Of a stretch of 26,350 nt of DNA, positions 16,634 to 24,639 are shown piece by piece. This DNA comes from a virus. The notes beneath the pieces were generated by a model. The model did no database searches. It had not been told where the DNA came from and was given only the letters and a program-made list of their open reading frames with translations. The position numbers and the translations under genes are program-made. The stretch covers positions 1-26,350 of the IMG/VR virus record IMGVR_UViG_3300022926_000100, one strand, 5' to 3'. The stretch's first letter is position 1, and each line of letters begins with the position of its first letter.

Positions 16634-18738
16634 AACTAGAGCCAATGTCAGATGATCAAATCGAAGGTATTGCACAAGAAGCAATCACCGACGCTTTAAG
16701 TTTCATAGAGTCAGAAGTTGCAGACGATCGTATCAAGGCGCAAAAGTACTATAACGGCGAAGTTGATATCGGCGAAGAAGAAGGTCGTTCTAAGGTAGTT
16801 GCTACTAAGGTTCGCGACACCATCCGCCAGATCAAGCCTAGCCTGATGCGCATCTTCTTATCTAACGAAAACTTTGTTGAATATATCCCTAAGCGACCAG
16901 ACCAGGTTCTAGCTGCAGAGACTGCGACCAAGTATATCCACGGCAAGTTTCAAGAGAACAATGGCTACCGTGTTTTATCTGACGCATTCCACGACGCACT
17001 GCTGAAGAAAGTCGGTGTCGTTAAGTGTTACTGGGATGAGGTTGAAGACTCAGAGACTTATGAGTTCACTAACCTTACTGAAGAAGAATTAACCATCCTG
17101 GCTCAAGAAGATGACGTAGAGATCATCGAACAAGAAGTCGAGATGGAGATCGAAATTGACGAGATGGGTATGCAGGTAGAAACGCCTCGCCATAGCGTCA
17201 AGATCATGAAGCGCAACCTATCAGGTAGTTTGCGTATTGAGTCAGTTCCGCCAGAAGAGTTCTTTGTAAACCGTGAAGCTGTATCGATTGATGATTGTTA
17301 TGTCTGCGGCCACCGCACTGAGTTACGCGTTGGTGAGCTTGTAGAAATGGGCTACGACTTTGACCAGGTGTCAGAGTTGTCAGGAATTGCTTACAACGAC
17401 ACCATGTCAGAGGCTGAGCAGTTCGAGCGTCGTGGTTGGGACCAGATGGAGACTGACGAGTCTAAGCAAGACCCATCAATGAAGCTGGTTGCGATCACTG
17501 AAGCGTACATGAAGATCGACGTAGACGGCACTGGCATGCCACAGCTACACAAGTTAATTCTTGGTGGCGGTGAGATGGAGTTGCTTGATTACGAGCCATG
17601 CTCAGTCATTCCTTTCGCTATCTTTGAGTCAGACCCAGAGCCACACACATTCTTCGGTAACTCGATCGCAGATCTAATCGTTAACGACCAGGATGCGGCC
17701 ACCGCAATGCTTCGTGGTGTACTCGATAACATCGCGATGACTAACTCACCACGCCTGGCGATGGTTGAGGGTCAGGTCAATATCGACGACCTACTGAATA
17801 ACGAGATTGGCGGCATTGTTCGCATGCGTCAGCAAGGCGCAGTTCAAGAGATGTCAGTGCCATTTGTGGCAGGACAAACTCTAGGCGCTCTTGAGTACTA
17901 CGATCAGACTATCGAACAGAAGACTGGCGTAGCACGCGCATCTAACGGATTAGATCCTAACGCTCTACAGAACACTACCGCGACAGCGGTACAGCTTACT
18001 CAGGCCGCTGGTCAGGGCCAGGTTGAAGTTATTGCACGCAACTTAGCTGAAGGTGGCATGCGTCGCCTGTTTAAGTTGATGTTGAAAGCAGTATCTCAGA
18101 ACAGCCCAGAAGAAGAGATGATGCGTGTTTCTGGCGAGATGTTTATGCCAATAGATCCACGTTCATGGGGTATCGATATGAATATCTCAATCAACGTAGG
18201 CTTAGGCACTGGCAAAGAAGACGAGAAGGCTATGGCGCTTCAGTCTACCTTACAAACCCAGATGGCGATCTATCAGACTTACGGAGCGCAGAATGGCGTC
18301 GTGTCTCTTACTAACATTCGTAACACTCTTGCTGATATCTTGGCTCTCGGTGGTATGCGTAACGCTGATCGCTACTACGCGCCAATGAACCAACAGATCG
18401 AACAGCAGTTGATGATGCAGATGCAACAGCAGGCAGCTCAACAACAGCCACCTGATCCAAATGCAGCGCTAGCCCAGGCTCAGATTGCTGCAGAGCAGAT
18501 TAAGGCTCAGGCTAAGATGCAAGAAGTTCAGGCTAAGATTCAACTTGAAGCTCAAAAAGCGTTGGCCGAAGACGATCGTCAGCGCGACAAGATGGACGCT
18601 GATCTATTGGTTGAGGCAGCCAAGATCCTTGGCCAGTGGGGCGTAGCGGTTGATGTGGAAGAGATTAAAGCAATGCAGAACTCGCCACGTTATGCAGACG
18701 TAGCGCCAGCACAAGCGGTACCTGAAGCGAGATATTAA
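16630..18738 (+). CDS. Portal protein (P22-type)
   Basis: 702 residues, close to the size of the P22 portal. The N-terminus is helical and acidic; IRQIKPSLMRIFLSNENFVEYIPK (63-86) and the segment around SVPPEEFFVNREA (about 201-214) fit the clip/stem/wing layout of the P22-like portal family. The core PFAIFESDPEPHTFFGNSIADLIVNDQDAATAMLRGVLDN is typical of portals. Residues 575-675 are Gln/Ala-rich coiled coil, as in the P22 barrel extension. Twelve subunits form the entry ring at one capsid vertex. The next gene starts in its TAATG stop. GATC sites are dense here (about 20 by hand count). Confidence 0.85.
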   Translation: MKLEPMSDDQIEGIAQEAITDALSFIESEVADDRIKAQKYYNGEVDIGEEEGRSKVVATKVRDTIRQIKPSLMRIFLSNENFVEYIPKRPDQVLAAETATKYIHGKFQENNGYRVLSDAFHDALLKKVGVVKCYWDEVEDSETYEFTNLTEEELTILAQEDDVEIIEQEVEMEIEIDEMGMQVETPRHSVKIMKRNLSGSLRIESVPPEEFFVNREAVSIDDCYVCGHRTELRVGELVEMGYDFDQVSELSGIAYNDTMSEAEQFERRGWDQMETDESKQDPSMKLVAITEAYMKIDVDGTGMPQLHKLILGGGEMELLDYEPCSVIPFAIFESDPEPHTFFGNSIADLIVNDQDAATAMLRGVLDNIAMTNSPRLAMVEGQVNIDDLLNNEIGGIVRMRQQGAVQEMSVPFVAGQTLGALEYYDQTIEQKTGVARASNGLDPNALQNTTATAVQLTQAAGQGQVEVIARNLAEGGMRRLFKLMLKAVSQNSPEEEMMRVSGEMFMPIDPRSWGIDMNISINVGLGTGKEDEKAMALQSTLQTQMAIYQTYGAQNGVVSLTNIRNTLADILALGGMRNADRYYAPMNQQIEQQLMMQMQQQAAQQQPPDPNAALAQAQIAAEQIKAQAKMQEVQAKIQLEAQKALAEDDRQRDKMDADLLVEAAKILGQWGVAVDVEEIKAMQNSPRYADVAPAQAVPEARY

Positions 18739-18971
18739 TGGAAAGCATTAAAGACAAGGCACTCCGATACAGGAACCTTGCTAAGGACGAAACTTTTAAA
18801 GAACTAATAGAGAACGTCGCAAACGAACAAGTTGCGGTATTTTTGGACCCGTCATCATCGGTTGACGCTATTGATGACGCTAGGGCGATAGTGGTAGCAT
18901 TAAAGAACATAGATAGAACAATTCAGCGAATCCTCGATGAAGAGTCTATTTATGACAAACACAATTCGTAA
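18738..18971 (+). CDS. Small helical protein between portal and scaffold, 77 aa
   Basis: Starts on the last base of the portal stop. The protein is almost wholly helical and charged (MESIKDKALRYRNLAKDETFKELIENVANEQ, then VDAIDDARAIVVALKNIDRTIQRILDE). No cysteine, signal or membrane segment. Small helical proteins at this position are common in phages with this head module; their role is unknown to me. It might assist portal or scaffold assembly. Confidence 0.6.
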   Translation: MESIKDKALRYRNLAKDETFKELIENVANEQVAVFLDPSSSVDAIDDARAIVVALKNIDRTIQRILDEESIYDKHNS

Positions 18972-18995
18972 ACTAGCAGAGGGGGACTCAGTACC

Positions 18996-20015
18996 GTGGA
19001 AACGACTGAACCTATGAGCATTGACCAGGCTGTAGAAGCCATGGTCGCACCAGAGCAACCAGTAGAAGAGGTTGTTGAAGAAGAATCTCAGTCGGCGTCA
19101 GAGCCAGAGGCAGAGTTTGAGGAAGAGCAACCCGAAGCGGACTCTTTCGATGAAGACGAAGTCGAAGATGATGACGACGATGAACCGGAATCGGACGACG
19201 CGGACGATGAAGGGGATGAGGACTACGAAGACGACGTAGACGAAGCTGAGGACGAACAAGAGCCTGAAACAGAACTCATCACCGTAAAGGTGGACGGAGT
19301 CGAACAACAGGTAACCCTTGAAGACCTCAAGCGAGGATACAGCGGTCAGCAGTATGTCCAGCAAGGCATGCAGAAAGCAGCCGAAGCTCGTAAAGAAGCT
19401 GAGGAAACTTTCAATGCTTTGATGCAAGAGCGGCAGCAGCTAGCGAACATTGTTAATCAAGTTCAGCAAGGTGCTTTAGTTCCGCCACAAGAACCGAGCC
19501 GCGAGCTGTTCGATAGTGATCCTATTGGCTACATGGAAGCCAAGATGAATTACGACGAGCAGGTCAAGGTGTACAACCAGAACGTACAAGTTGTTCAACA
19601 ACAGATGCATCAGCAGTCTGCAGCAGAACAGCAAGCGCGCGGTAAGTACATCACTGAAGAAGCGTATCGGTTAGTAGAGGCTATGCCTGAATTGTCTGAT
19701 CCCAAGAAATTGGAAAGCTTTCAAGGCAGAGTTAGAAAAGTAGGTGAAAAGTTCGGTTACTCTAAGGAAGAGTTGTCAGCTATCACATCGCATCGTGACA
19801 TGCTTGTCTTAGATGCAGCTGCTAAGTATATGGCCCTACAAGATGGCAAAGAGATCGTTCGCCAGAAGGCAAAGAAAGCCCGTAAACCTGTAAAGGCCGG
19901 TGCTAAGAAAACTGTCAAGAAAGGCGAAGCTGCTCGCAAACAACGCGACAAACTAAGACAGAGCGGTTCTATTGAGGACGCAATGTCACTGATACTTGAT
20001 CCAAACTTGAAGTAA
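18996..20015 (+). CDS. Scaffolding protein (acidic N-terminus, basic C-terminus)
   Basis: 339 residues from GTG at 18996, chosen because AGAGGGGG lies ten bases upstream; the ATG at 19014 is a less supported alternative. Residues 17-94 are extremely acidic (long D/E runs). TVKVDGVEQQVTLEDLKRGYSGQQYVQQGMQKAAEARKEAEE (96-137) is a pattern I recognise from putative scaffolding proteins just before SU10-type capsid genes. A coiled coil (140-215) follows, then helices. Residues 285-322 are strongly basic (KAKKARKPVKAGAKK), as expected for a coat-binding tail. It should guide capsid assembly and then leave the shell. Confidence 0.75.
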   Translation: METTEPMSIDQAVEAMVAPEQPVEEVVEEESQSASEPEAEFEEEQPEADSFDEDEVEDDDDDEPESDDADDEGDEDYEDDVDEAEDEQEPETELITVKVDGVEQQVTLEDLKRGYSGQQYVQQGMQKAAEARKEAEETFNALMQERQQLANIVNQVQQGALVPPQEPSRELFDSDPIGYMEAKMNYDEQVKVYNQNVQVVQQQMHQQSAAEQQARGKYITEEAYRLVEAMPELSDPKKLESFQGRVRKVGEKFGYSKEELSAITSHRDMLVLDAAAKYMALQDGKEIVRQKAKKARKPVKAGAKKTVKKGEAARKQRDKLRQSGSIEDAMSLILDPNLK

Positions 20016-20032
20016 TTTAAGGAGACTTAATC

Positions 20033-21004
20033 ATGCAACCTACTAATACTTTTGACAGCTACGATGCTGTCGGCATTCGCGAAGATTTACGCGACGTAAT
20101 CTACAACATCTCACCTGAAGAGACCCCATTCCTTTCTGCTTGTAAGAAGTCAAAAGCGACTAACACTTACCACGAGTGGCAGACTGACTCTCTTCGTTCA
20201 TCAGCAGCTAACGCGCACATCGAAGGTGACGCAACTACTGCTGAATCTCGCGGTAGTACAGTAAGATTAGGAAACTACACCCAGATCTTTAAGAACGCAG
20301 TTGTTGTTCCTGATACTGACGAAGGCATCAACAAAGCTGGCCGTGCGAAAGAAATCGCATACCAGACAATGAAGATGGCTAAAGAGCAGAAGCTCGATAT
20401 CGAAAAGGCATTGTTCGACAACAACGCTCGTGCAGCAGGTGCTTCTAACGCAGCTCGTGAGTTGGCTGGCGTTCCTGCTTGGTTGACTACCAACACTGAC
20501 TTTGTTACTGGTGGTGCAACTGACGGTGCTGATCCTACAGGTGACGGTACTGATGCGCGTACTGACGCAGTAGGTAGTTTGACTGCATTCGACCAAGACA
20601 AGTTTGACGGCGTTATGCAATCAATCTGGGAGAATGGCGGTAAAGCATCTTCTGTTTACTTGTCAGCGTTCCAGATGAACAAAGCTCTGGGCTTCACTGG
20701 TATGAATAACCAGCGTTCAACCATCGGCGCAGCTGTTGGTGGTAACAACGCAGTTATTAACGCAATGGACGTTTACGTTACTCCTTGGGGTACTGTTAAC
20801 TTCATTCCATCTCGCGAGAATCGTTCACGCGACGTATTCATCCTTCAGGATGATATGTTCGAGATCGCTGAATTGCGCTCAATGAAGAACACTCAGTTGG
20901 CTAAGAATGGTGATAACACCACTCGCCAAATCGTTACTGAGTTGACTTTGGTGTCTAAGAACGAGGCTGCTTCTGGCGGTATCTTCGACAACACTACTGC
21001 TTAA
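20033..21004 (+). CDS. Major capsid protein (SU10 / DUF5309 type)
   Basis: 323 residues, preceded by AAGGAG, the strongest ribosome site in the window, fitting high expression. The sequence follows the DUF5309/SU10 major capsid pattern: DAVGIREDLRDVIYNISPEETPFLSACKKSKA (10-41), then YHEWQTDSL, the VRLGNYTQIFKNAVVVPDTDEGI segment, an EQKLDIEKALFDNNARAAG helix and the C-terminal NTTRQIVTELTLVSKNEAASGGIFD strand. This is an HK97-type fold family. Codon use is notably biased and the gene is followed by a GC-rich terminator, both consistent with an abundant transcript. Confidence 0.9.
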   Translation: MQPTNTFDSYDAVGIREDLRDVIYNISPEETPFLSACKKSKATNTYHEWQTDSLRSSAANAHIEGDATTAESRGSTVRLGNYTQIFKNAVVVPDTDEGINKAGRAKEIAYQTMKMAKEQKLDIEKALFDNNARAAGASNAARELAGVPAWLTTNTDFVTGGATDGADPTGDGTDARTDAVGSLTAFDQDKFDGVMQSIWENGGKASSVYLSAFQMNKALGFTGMNNQRSTIGAAVGGNNAVINAMDVYVTPWGTVNFIPSRENRSRDVFILQDDMFEIAELRSMKNTQLAKNGDNTTRQIVTELTLVSKNEAASGGIFDNTTA

Positions 21005-21020
21005 TTTTAAGTAGACTGAG

Positions 21021-21044
21021 AGGGGGCCTTGCGCCCCCTTTTTT
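21021..21044 (+). terminator. Rho-independent terminator after the capsid gene
   Basis: AGGGGGC and GCCCCCT pair in a seven-base stem around a CTTGC loop, followed directly by a T run to 21044. It lies 16 bases after the capsid stop and 12 bases before the next start, so it probably reduces, rather than abolishes, transcription into the downstream genes. Confidence 0.85.
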
Positions 21045-21056
21045 ATAGGATTTGAG

Positions 21057-21236
21057 ATGAAAGCAAAGGTTACGGTTTCAAATATGTTTATAGACGGGAA
21101 GAAGTACCGTCGTGGCGATATTGTCGATGTTGACGACATCAATACTCATGGCGCTAAGTTAGAGCCATATATTGAGCCACCAAAGCCGAAGAGAAAGGTT
21201 TCTAAAAAGAAGGTTACAAAAAATGCCGAAGATTGA
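21057..21236 (+). CDS. Small basic protein, 59 aa
   Basis: Short gene after the capsid terminator. Sequence begins MKAKVTVSNMFIDGKKYRRG and continues as a beta-type segment (DIVDVDDINTHGAKLEPYIE), ending in a Lys/Arg-rich tail (PPKPKRKVSKKK). A small SH3-like strand pattern (FIDGKKYRRGDIVDV) is reminiscent of head decoration or connector-type proteins found after capsid genes, but this is weak. It overlaps the next start by 14 bases, and the coding pattern continues to its stop. Confidence 0.55.
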   Translation: MKAKVTVSNMFIDGKKYRRGDIVDVDDINTHGAKLEPYIEPPKPKRKVSKKKVTKNAED

Positions 21237-21522
21237 TGAAAAAATCCTGTACGACAACGCCGAAGATAAGTTGATCGTAAAGCGTACCTACGACGACCAG
21301 GCTGAGCTTGACCGTGTAGCTCAAATACGCAAAGATTCGGGTATCAATAGCTTCGGTTCTGATTATAAGTTCGTGGGCAGTGTGCCTACGCATTTGATCG
21401 CTGAATGGCTTAAAGAGGCCGGTGTATCGTGGGATGACAATCACGCTGCCGGAGAGGTCATTAAACGTAAAATGATGTCAGGCGAGTTTGACCGCCTGCG
21501 AGCTTGGAAAGGCAAGTACTGA
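21223..21522 (+). CDS. Conserved phage hypothetical, 99 aa
   Basis: Start at the ATG at 21223, with AGAAGG nine bases upstream; the frame is open back to 21172 but that is covered by the previous gene. The protein runs MPKIDEKILYDNAEDKLIVKRTYD..., then a Gly/Phe turn (INSFGSDYKFVGSVPTHLIAEWLKEAGVSWDD) and a C-terminal helix ending MMSGEFDRLRAWKGKY. I recall this protein as widespread, after the capsid gene, in marine podoviruses, without a known role. It could be a head completion or head-tail joining component. The downstream gene begins inside its stop (TGATG). Confidence 0.65.
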   Translation: MPKIDEKILYDNAEDKLIVKRTYDDQAELDRVAQIRKDSGINSFGSDYKFVGSVPTHLIAEWLKEAGVSWDDNHAAGEVIKRKMMSGEFDRLRAWKGKY

Positions 21523-21725
21523 TGGATATTGAAACTGCAGAACGACTAGCAAAGCTAGAGACTCAGATGGACCAGCTGATTAGCATGGTCGAAGAGAATC
21601 ATAAAGACTTGCACGAGGTCAAAGATCAACTGACCAAGTGGAAAGGTATTGCCGGCGGTATTGCTATTGCAGTTTCAGTTCTATGGGCCGGCGTCTTATT
21701 TATATTAGAGATGTTTAAACGTTAG
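21522..21725 (+). CDS. XhlA-like small membrane protein with coiled coil, candidate holin
   Basis: 67 residues; start at 21522 on the last base of the previous stop. Residues 1-38 form an amphipathic helix (AERLAKLETQMDQLISMVEENHKDLHEV), followed by a transmembrane segment about 42-63 (GIAGGIAIAVSVLWAGVLFILE) and a basic end (MFKR). This arrangement resembles the XhlA family, which acts with holins at host lysis. No endolysin lies next to it, so a lysis role is only likely. It could also be a membrane anchor for an accessory protein. Confidence 0.55.
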   Translation: MDIETAERLAKLETQMDQLISMVEENHKDLHEVKDQLTKWKGIAGGIAIAVSVLWAGVLFILEMFKR

Positions 21726-21734
21726 GCCATATGC

Positions 21735-22229
21735 ATGTTAGATCCGGTCTCAATCATTGGTATAGCATCAACAGCATTCAAGGGGTTGAAGGCTGCGGTC
21801 GAGATGGGCAGGGAGCTAGAGGATTGCATGGGTCAGCTCAGCCAATGGGCGGGTGCGATAGCGGATCTGGACAAGTCAGAAGAGTTAATCAAAAAGAAGA
21901 AATCGAGCCTGTTTCGTTCCTTGCTACCCACGAGTGGTATGAGCATCGAGCAGCAAGCCATACAAATATTTACAGCGAAACAGACAGCTCGCAAGCAGAG
22001 AGAAGAACTTCGCCAGATTATCCAGTTCACAACAGGGAAGCATGGTTGGGACGAGTTCTTGCGTATGGAAGCACAAATACGAAAGGACAGGCAATCAGCG
22101 TTATATGCTGAGATTGAGCGTCGTGAGAAGCTCAAAGATTTAGGTGTTGCAATCGCAGTATCGTTATTTGTGACTGCTGTAACGGCTGGCGTTATAGCCC
22201 TGGCGGTAGCCATCTATGGGACTAAATGA
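21735..22229 (+). CDS. Membrane-anchored helical protein, 164 aa
   Basis: N-terminal hydrophobic helix (DPVSIIGIASTAFKGLKA), a long charged helical middle (KTEQ-type from 45 to 130), and a C-terminal transmembrane segment about 137-160 (VAIAVSLFVTAVTAGVIALAVAI). The start at 21735 follows a weak ribosome site (TAGG); another ATG overlaps in a different frame at 21731 but its 126-codon frame lacks natural composition. The layout, long coiled coil plus one membrane helix, could suit an i-spanin-like or tail-length-related role, but neither is shown. Unrecognised by name. Confidence 0.55.
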   Translation: MLDPVSIIGIASTAFKGLKAAVEMGRELEDCMGQLSQWAGAIADLDKSEELIKKKKSSLFRSLLPTSGMSIEQQAIQIFTAKQTARKQREELRQIIQFTTGKHGWDEFLRMEAQIRKDRQSALYAEIERREKLKDLGVAIAVSLFVTAVTAGVIALAVAIYGTK

Positions 22230-22413
22230 ACTCATACTGATATATGCAATGAACCATGGTGTCTGGTCCATGGGTACTGACGGTTTGCCACAAATCTGTC
22301 TTAAAGTTCCAATAGAATCTACCGAAGAGAAGACCGAGTTCTTTCAAGGCTGTACTTCAGTTCCCGACGAGATCCTAAACAAGTGGCTACAAGATAGCTA
22401 CATGAAGGTTTAA
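22216..22413 (+). CDS. Small hypothetical protein, 65 aa
   Basis: Start ATG at 22216, 14 bases inside the previous gene; the Met at 22249 is an alternative. Sequence contains VWSMGTDGLPQICLKVPIEST, FFQGCTSVPDEILNKWLQDSYM. The protein looks compact with two Cys and a C-terminal helix. No motif recognised. The 35-base gap after it holds AT-rich sequence without a convincing promoter. Confidence 0.45.
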   Translation: MGLNELILIYAMNHGVWSMGTDGLPQICLKVPIESTEEKTEFFQGCTSVPDEILNKWLQDSYMKV

Positions 22414-22448
22414 GTTCTTGTTATTTATAGTAATCTAGGTTTATAGTC

Positions 22449-22721
22449 ATGCAGCCAGTCATCATCAAGTGGGTCGATATCACAACCGAACTGATTTGGA
22501 ATGACAATACACCAAAGGTAAAACCGTTAGAGTTTACTTCTATCGGTTTTTTAGTTGAAGACCACGATGAGTATGTTGTTGTTAGTGATACTGATGGCGA
22601 GTGGGGTCAACATACTGCGTACCCGAGAGGGTGCATCATTGAGATGAGAGGATTGAAAGATGGAAAACCTAACCGAGCTGTTAAAGTATGTCGAAACGGA
22701 AAGCCAAAAAGAAAAACTTGA
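22449..22721 (+). CDS. Conserved small phage protein, 90 aa
   Basis: Beta-rich sequence: IIKWVDITTELIWNDNTPKV, PLEFTSIGFLVEDHDEYVVVSDTDG, and AYPRGCIIEMRGLKDGKP, with a basic C-terminus (RNGKPKRKT). The WVDI...YPRGCI pattern is familiar from small proteins of marine podoviruses but has no known function. It ends 62 bases into the metallophosphoesterase gene, a long overlap for this genome; coding evidence for the C-terminal part rests on the frame staying open. Confidence 0.55.
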   Translation: MQPVIIKWVDITTELIWNDNTPKVKPLEFTSIGFLVEDHDEYVVVSDTDGEWGQHTAYPRGCIIEMRGLKDGKPNRAVKVCRNGKPKRKT

Positions 22722-23835
22722 GGCTTATATAGAACACGGCTCTAGCCGCAAAGCAGCCGCTGCACTCGGCGTCAACAAATCGAACGTCAGTCGTGCCATT
22801 CAAACCATCAAAAAGAACGCTGTAAAGCGGGGATACGACCCAGAACACGACATGACCCACCCTGTGGCCCAGGGCTTCGCTGTAAAGGGTGTATCCACCT
22901 ATTATGACGAAGACGGCAAGATTCGCGGTCAGTGGGTTAAATCACACGAAGATAAGAAAGCTCGCATAGACGCACTTGTAGAGCGATTAGAGAGCTTTGA
23001 GTGGAAACCCGCACCAATCATACCACTGAAGGAAGAAAGCCACGACAGCGACCTGTGTACGCTTCTGACGCTGACAGACTTCCACCTGGGCATGTACGCC
23101 TACGGCAAAGAGACCGGTGATGATTGGAATACCGACATGGCTGCTGGAGAGTACCTGCAAGCCATTCAAGAGATGTGTGAAGGATCACCTAGCTCTGAGA
23201 CTGGCATCCTGAACCTGCAGGGTGATTTTCTGCACTGGGATGGCCTGGATGCGGTAACGCCGACCGGCAAACATCAACTCGACGCTGATACCCGATTCTC
23301 GCGTCTGATAGACACGTCTCTGGATGTGATCATGGCGTCAGTAGAGATCATGCTACGCAAGTTTAGCCAGGTCAAAGTGATCGTCTGTGAGGGTAATCAT
23401 GATCTAGTTGGCTCTATGTGGATTCGCAAAGCCATAAAGAAGATCTATGAGAACAACGATCGAGTCGAGATTGACGACACAGACTTCCCGTTCTACGCAC
23501 ATTTACACGGCGACATCATGCTTGGCTTCCATCACGGCCACAAGGTCAAGAATGGCAGCCTGCCGGCACTATTCTCATCAGAGCCACGCTACCGCTCTAT
23601 GTGGGGTTCGGCAGCGTACACATACATCCATACGGGCCACTACCACCACACCGAGCAGATGATGGGCGAGGGTGGCGGAGCGATCGTCGAGAGGCATCCG
23701 ACTCTGTCAGGAAAGGATGCATATGCAGCCCGTGGCGGTTATCATTCATGGAGAGCGGCGCATGCCATAACGTACCATAAAGCGTATGGCGAACATCGAA
23801 GGGTCACTGTTACACCAAAATTTAAGGCGGAATAA
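22660..23835 (+). CDS. HTH-metallophosphoesterase fusion protein
   Basis: 391 residues. N-terminus (about 18-52, EKLEAYIEHGSSRKAAAALGVNKSNVSRAIQTI) is a helix-turn-helix with recognition helix near NKSNVSRAIQ. Residues 130-385 are a calcineurin-type metallophosphoesterase: DFH (140-142), QGD (187-189), GNHD (245-248), FHHGH (290-294) and GHYHH (326-330), the full metal-binding set, so activity is likely. Enzymes of this fold hydrolyse phosphomono- or diesters, including nucleic acids and cyclic nucleotides. Fusions of this type recur in marine phages near head genes; role unknown. One could imagine DNA end processing or sequence-specific nuclease action. It overlaps the next gene by one base. 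Confidence 0.8.
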   Translation: MENLTELLKYVETESQKEKLEAYIEHGSSRKAAAALGVNKSNVSRAIQTIKKNAVKRGYDPEHDMTHPVAQGFAVKGVSTYYDEDGKIRGQWVKSHEDKKARIDALVERLESFEWKPAPIIPLKEESHDSDLCTLLTLTDFHLGMYAYGKETGDDWNTDMAAGEYLQAIQEMCEGSPSSETGILNLQGDFLHWDGLDAVTPTGKHQLDADTRFSRLIDTSLDVIMASVEIMLRKFSQVKVIVCEGNHDLVGSMWIRKAIKKIYENNDRVEIDDTDFPFYAHLHGDIMLGFHHGHKVKNGSLPALFSSEPRYRSMWGSAAYTYIHTGHYHHTEQMMGEGGGAIVERHPTLSGKDAYAARGGYHSWRAAHAITYHKAYGEHRRVTVTPKFKAE

Positions 23836-24200
23836 TGACCGAAAACGAAGACGTTAAGACTGATCCTCAATCAGCTAAAGAACAAGCATCAAAGTTTATT
23901 GGCAAGTACGGCCTCGGCGTCGTGCTTGTCCTGGTACTAGCTGGCATCTATGCGGCAGGTTCACTAGAGGCAGGCACCCTGGCGGTAGTCATGTCGATGA
24001 TATCTACTGTAGTGATGGCTGTAATAGGTATTCTAATGGGTATTACAGGTACTAAAGATAAAGAAGAGAAGCCAGAGATCACCATAATTCGTGACCTTAT
24101 TGATAAGGCCTCTAAAGAGGAATCACCTATGCAGGTTGATGTTTCTGACGGCAAGGTGACTGTTCGCAAGGGCGACTCAACTACTACGATGGAGCGTTAA
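23835..24200 (+). CDS. Two-helix membrane protein, candidate class II-like holin
   Basis: 121 residues. A hydrophilic N-terminus is followed by two membrane segments, about 26-42 (LGVVLVLVLAGIYAAG) and 48-71 (TLAVVMSMISTVVMAVIGILMGIT), and a charged cytoplasmic-type tail (KDKEEKPEITIIRDLIDKASKEESP). Starts on the last base of the preceding stop (TAATG). Topology fits small holin-like proteins, but no partner endolysin is visible. The next gene, another membrane protein, starts two bases after its stop. Confidence 0.55.
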   Translation: MTENEDVKTDPQSAKEQASKFIGKYGLGVVLVLVLAGIYAAGSLEAGTLAVVMSMISTVVMAVIGILMGITGTKDKEEKPEITIIRDLIDKASKEESPMQVDVSDGKVTVRKGDSTTTMER

Positions 24201-24201
24201 G

Positions 24202-24639
24202 ATGTTTGGATTACCTATTGAAGCTGTCAGCATGATCGGATCGACCGCTCTTGGTGGCTTGATGAAGATGTGGGGACAGGCACAGCAAGACAAGGCTGAG
24301 CAGTTCAAGCAGATGATGGCCCGTAACAGTCAGATCGAAGAAGGTGTCAATAATGCGCGAGCTATGCAGAATCCTAACGCAGCTTGGGTTCGTCGTTTTA
24401 TTGTTGTCACTGCTATGCTTGGCGGGTTGGGTATTGTTTTCCTTGCTCCACTGCTTGGACAATCGACTAATGTGCCAATAGAAGTCACTTCAGGCTTCAA
24501 GTTCCTGTTCTTGGACTTCACCAACACTGCGACTGAATATCTTCAGCTAGATGGCTTTGTGACCCCAGAATGGTTACCTGTGGCCATAATGAATATTATC
24601 GGTTTCTACTTCGGTTCAGCCGCGATGCAGCGTAAATAA
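24202..24639 (+). CDS. GTA-holin-like membrane protein
   Basis: 145 residues. The N-terminus has a small-residue amphipathic stretch, then a Gln-rich helix (24-52), and two transmembrane segments, 66-84 (IVVTAMLGGLGIVFLAPLL) and 125-141 (LPVAIMNIIGFYFGSAA). NPNAAWVRRF (57-66) before the first and GFYFGSAAMQRK at the end match the pattern I know from 3TM holins of gene transfer agents and marine phages. This makes it the best holin candidate of the window. Stop and next start share one base. Confidence 0.65.
   Translation: MFGLPIEAVSMIGSTALGGLMKMWGQAQQDKAEQFKQMMARNSQIEEGVNNARAMQNPNAAWVRRFIVVTAMLGGLGIVFLAPLLGQSTNVPIEVTSGFKFLFLDFTNTATEYLQLDGFVTPEWLPVAIMNIIGFYFGSAAMQRK

Noticed and set aside
18952-19017. 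21-residue + frame MTNTIRKLAEGDSVPWKRL...
   Set aside because: Too short, no ribosome site, and overlaps the well-supported GTG start of the scaffold gene.
19098-19427. 109-codon antisense frame opposite the scaffold gene
   Set aside because: Phe/Val/Leu-rich because it is the complement of Glu/Asp-rich codons; not a real membrane protein.
20267-20620. Two long antisense frames inside the capsid gene
   Set aside because: Both are shadows of the strongly biased capsid codons; no start signal or plausible protein pattern.
21731-22111. 126-codon frame beginning at the ATG four bases before the 164-aa gene
   Set aside because: Sequence looks like a frameshifted read (Gly/Arg/His/Ser-rich), while the frame at 21735 has a clear coiled coil and membrane helix.
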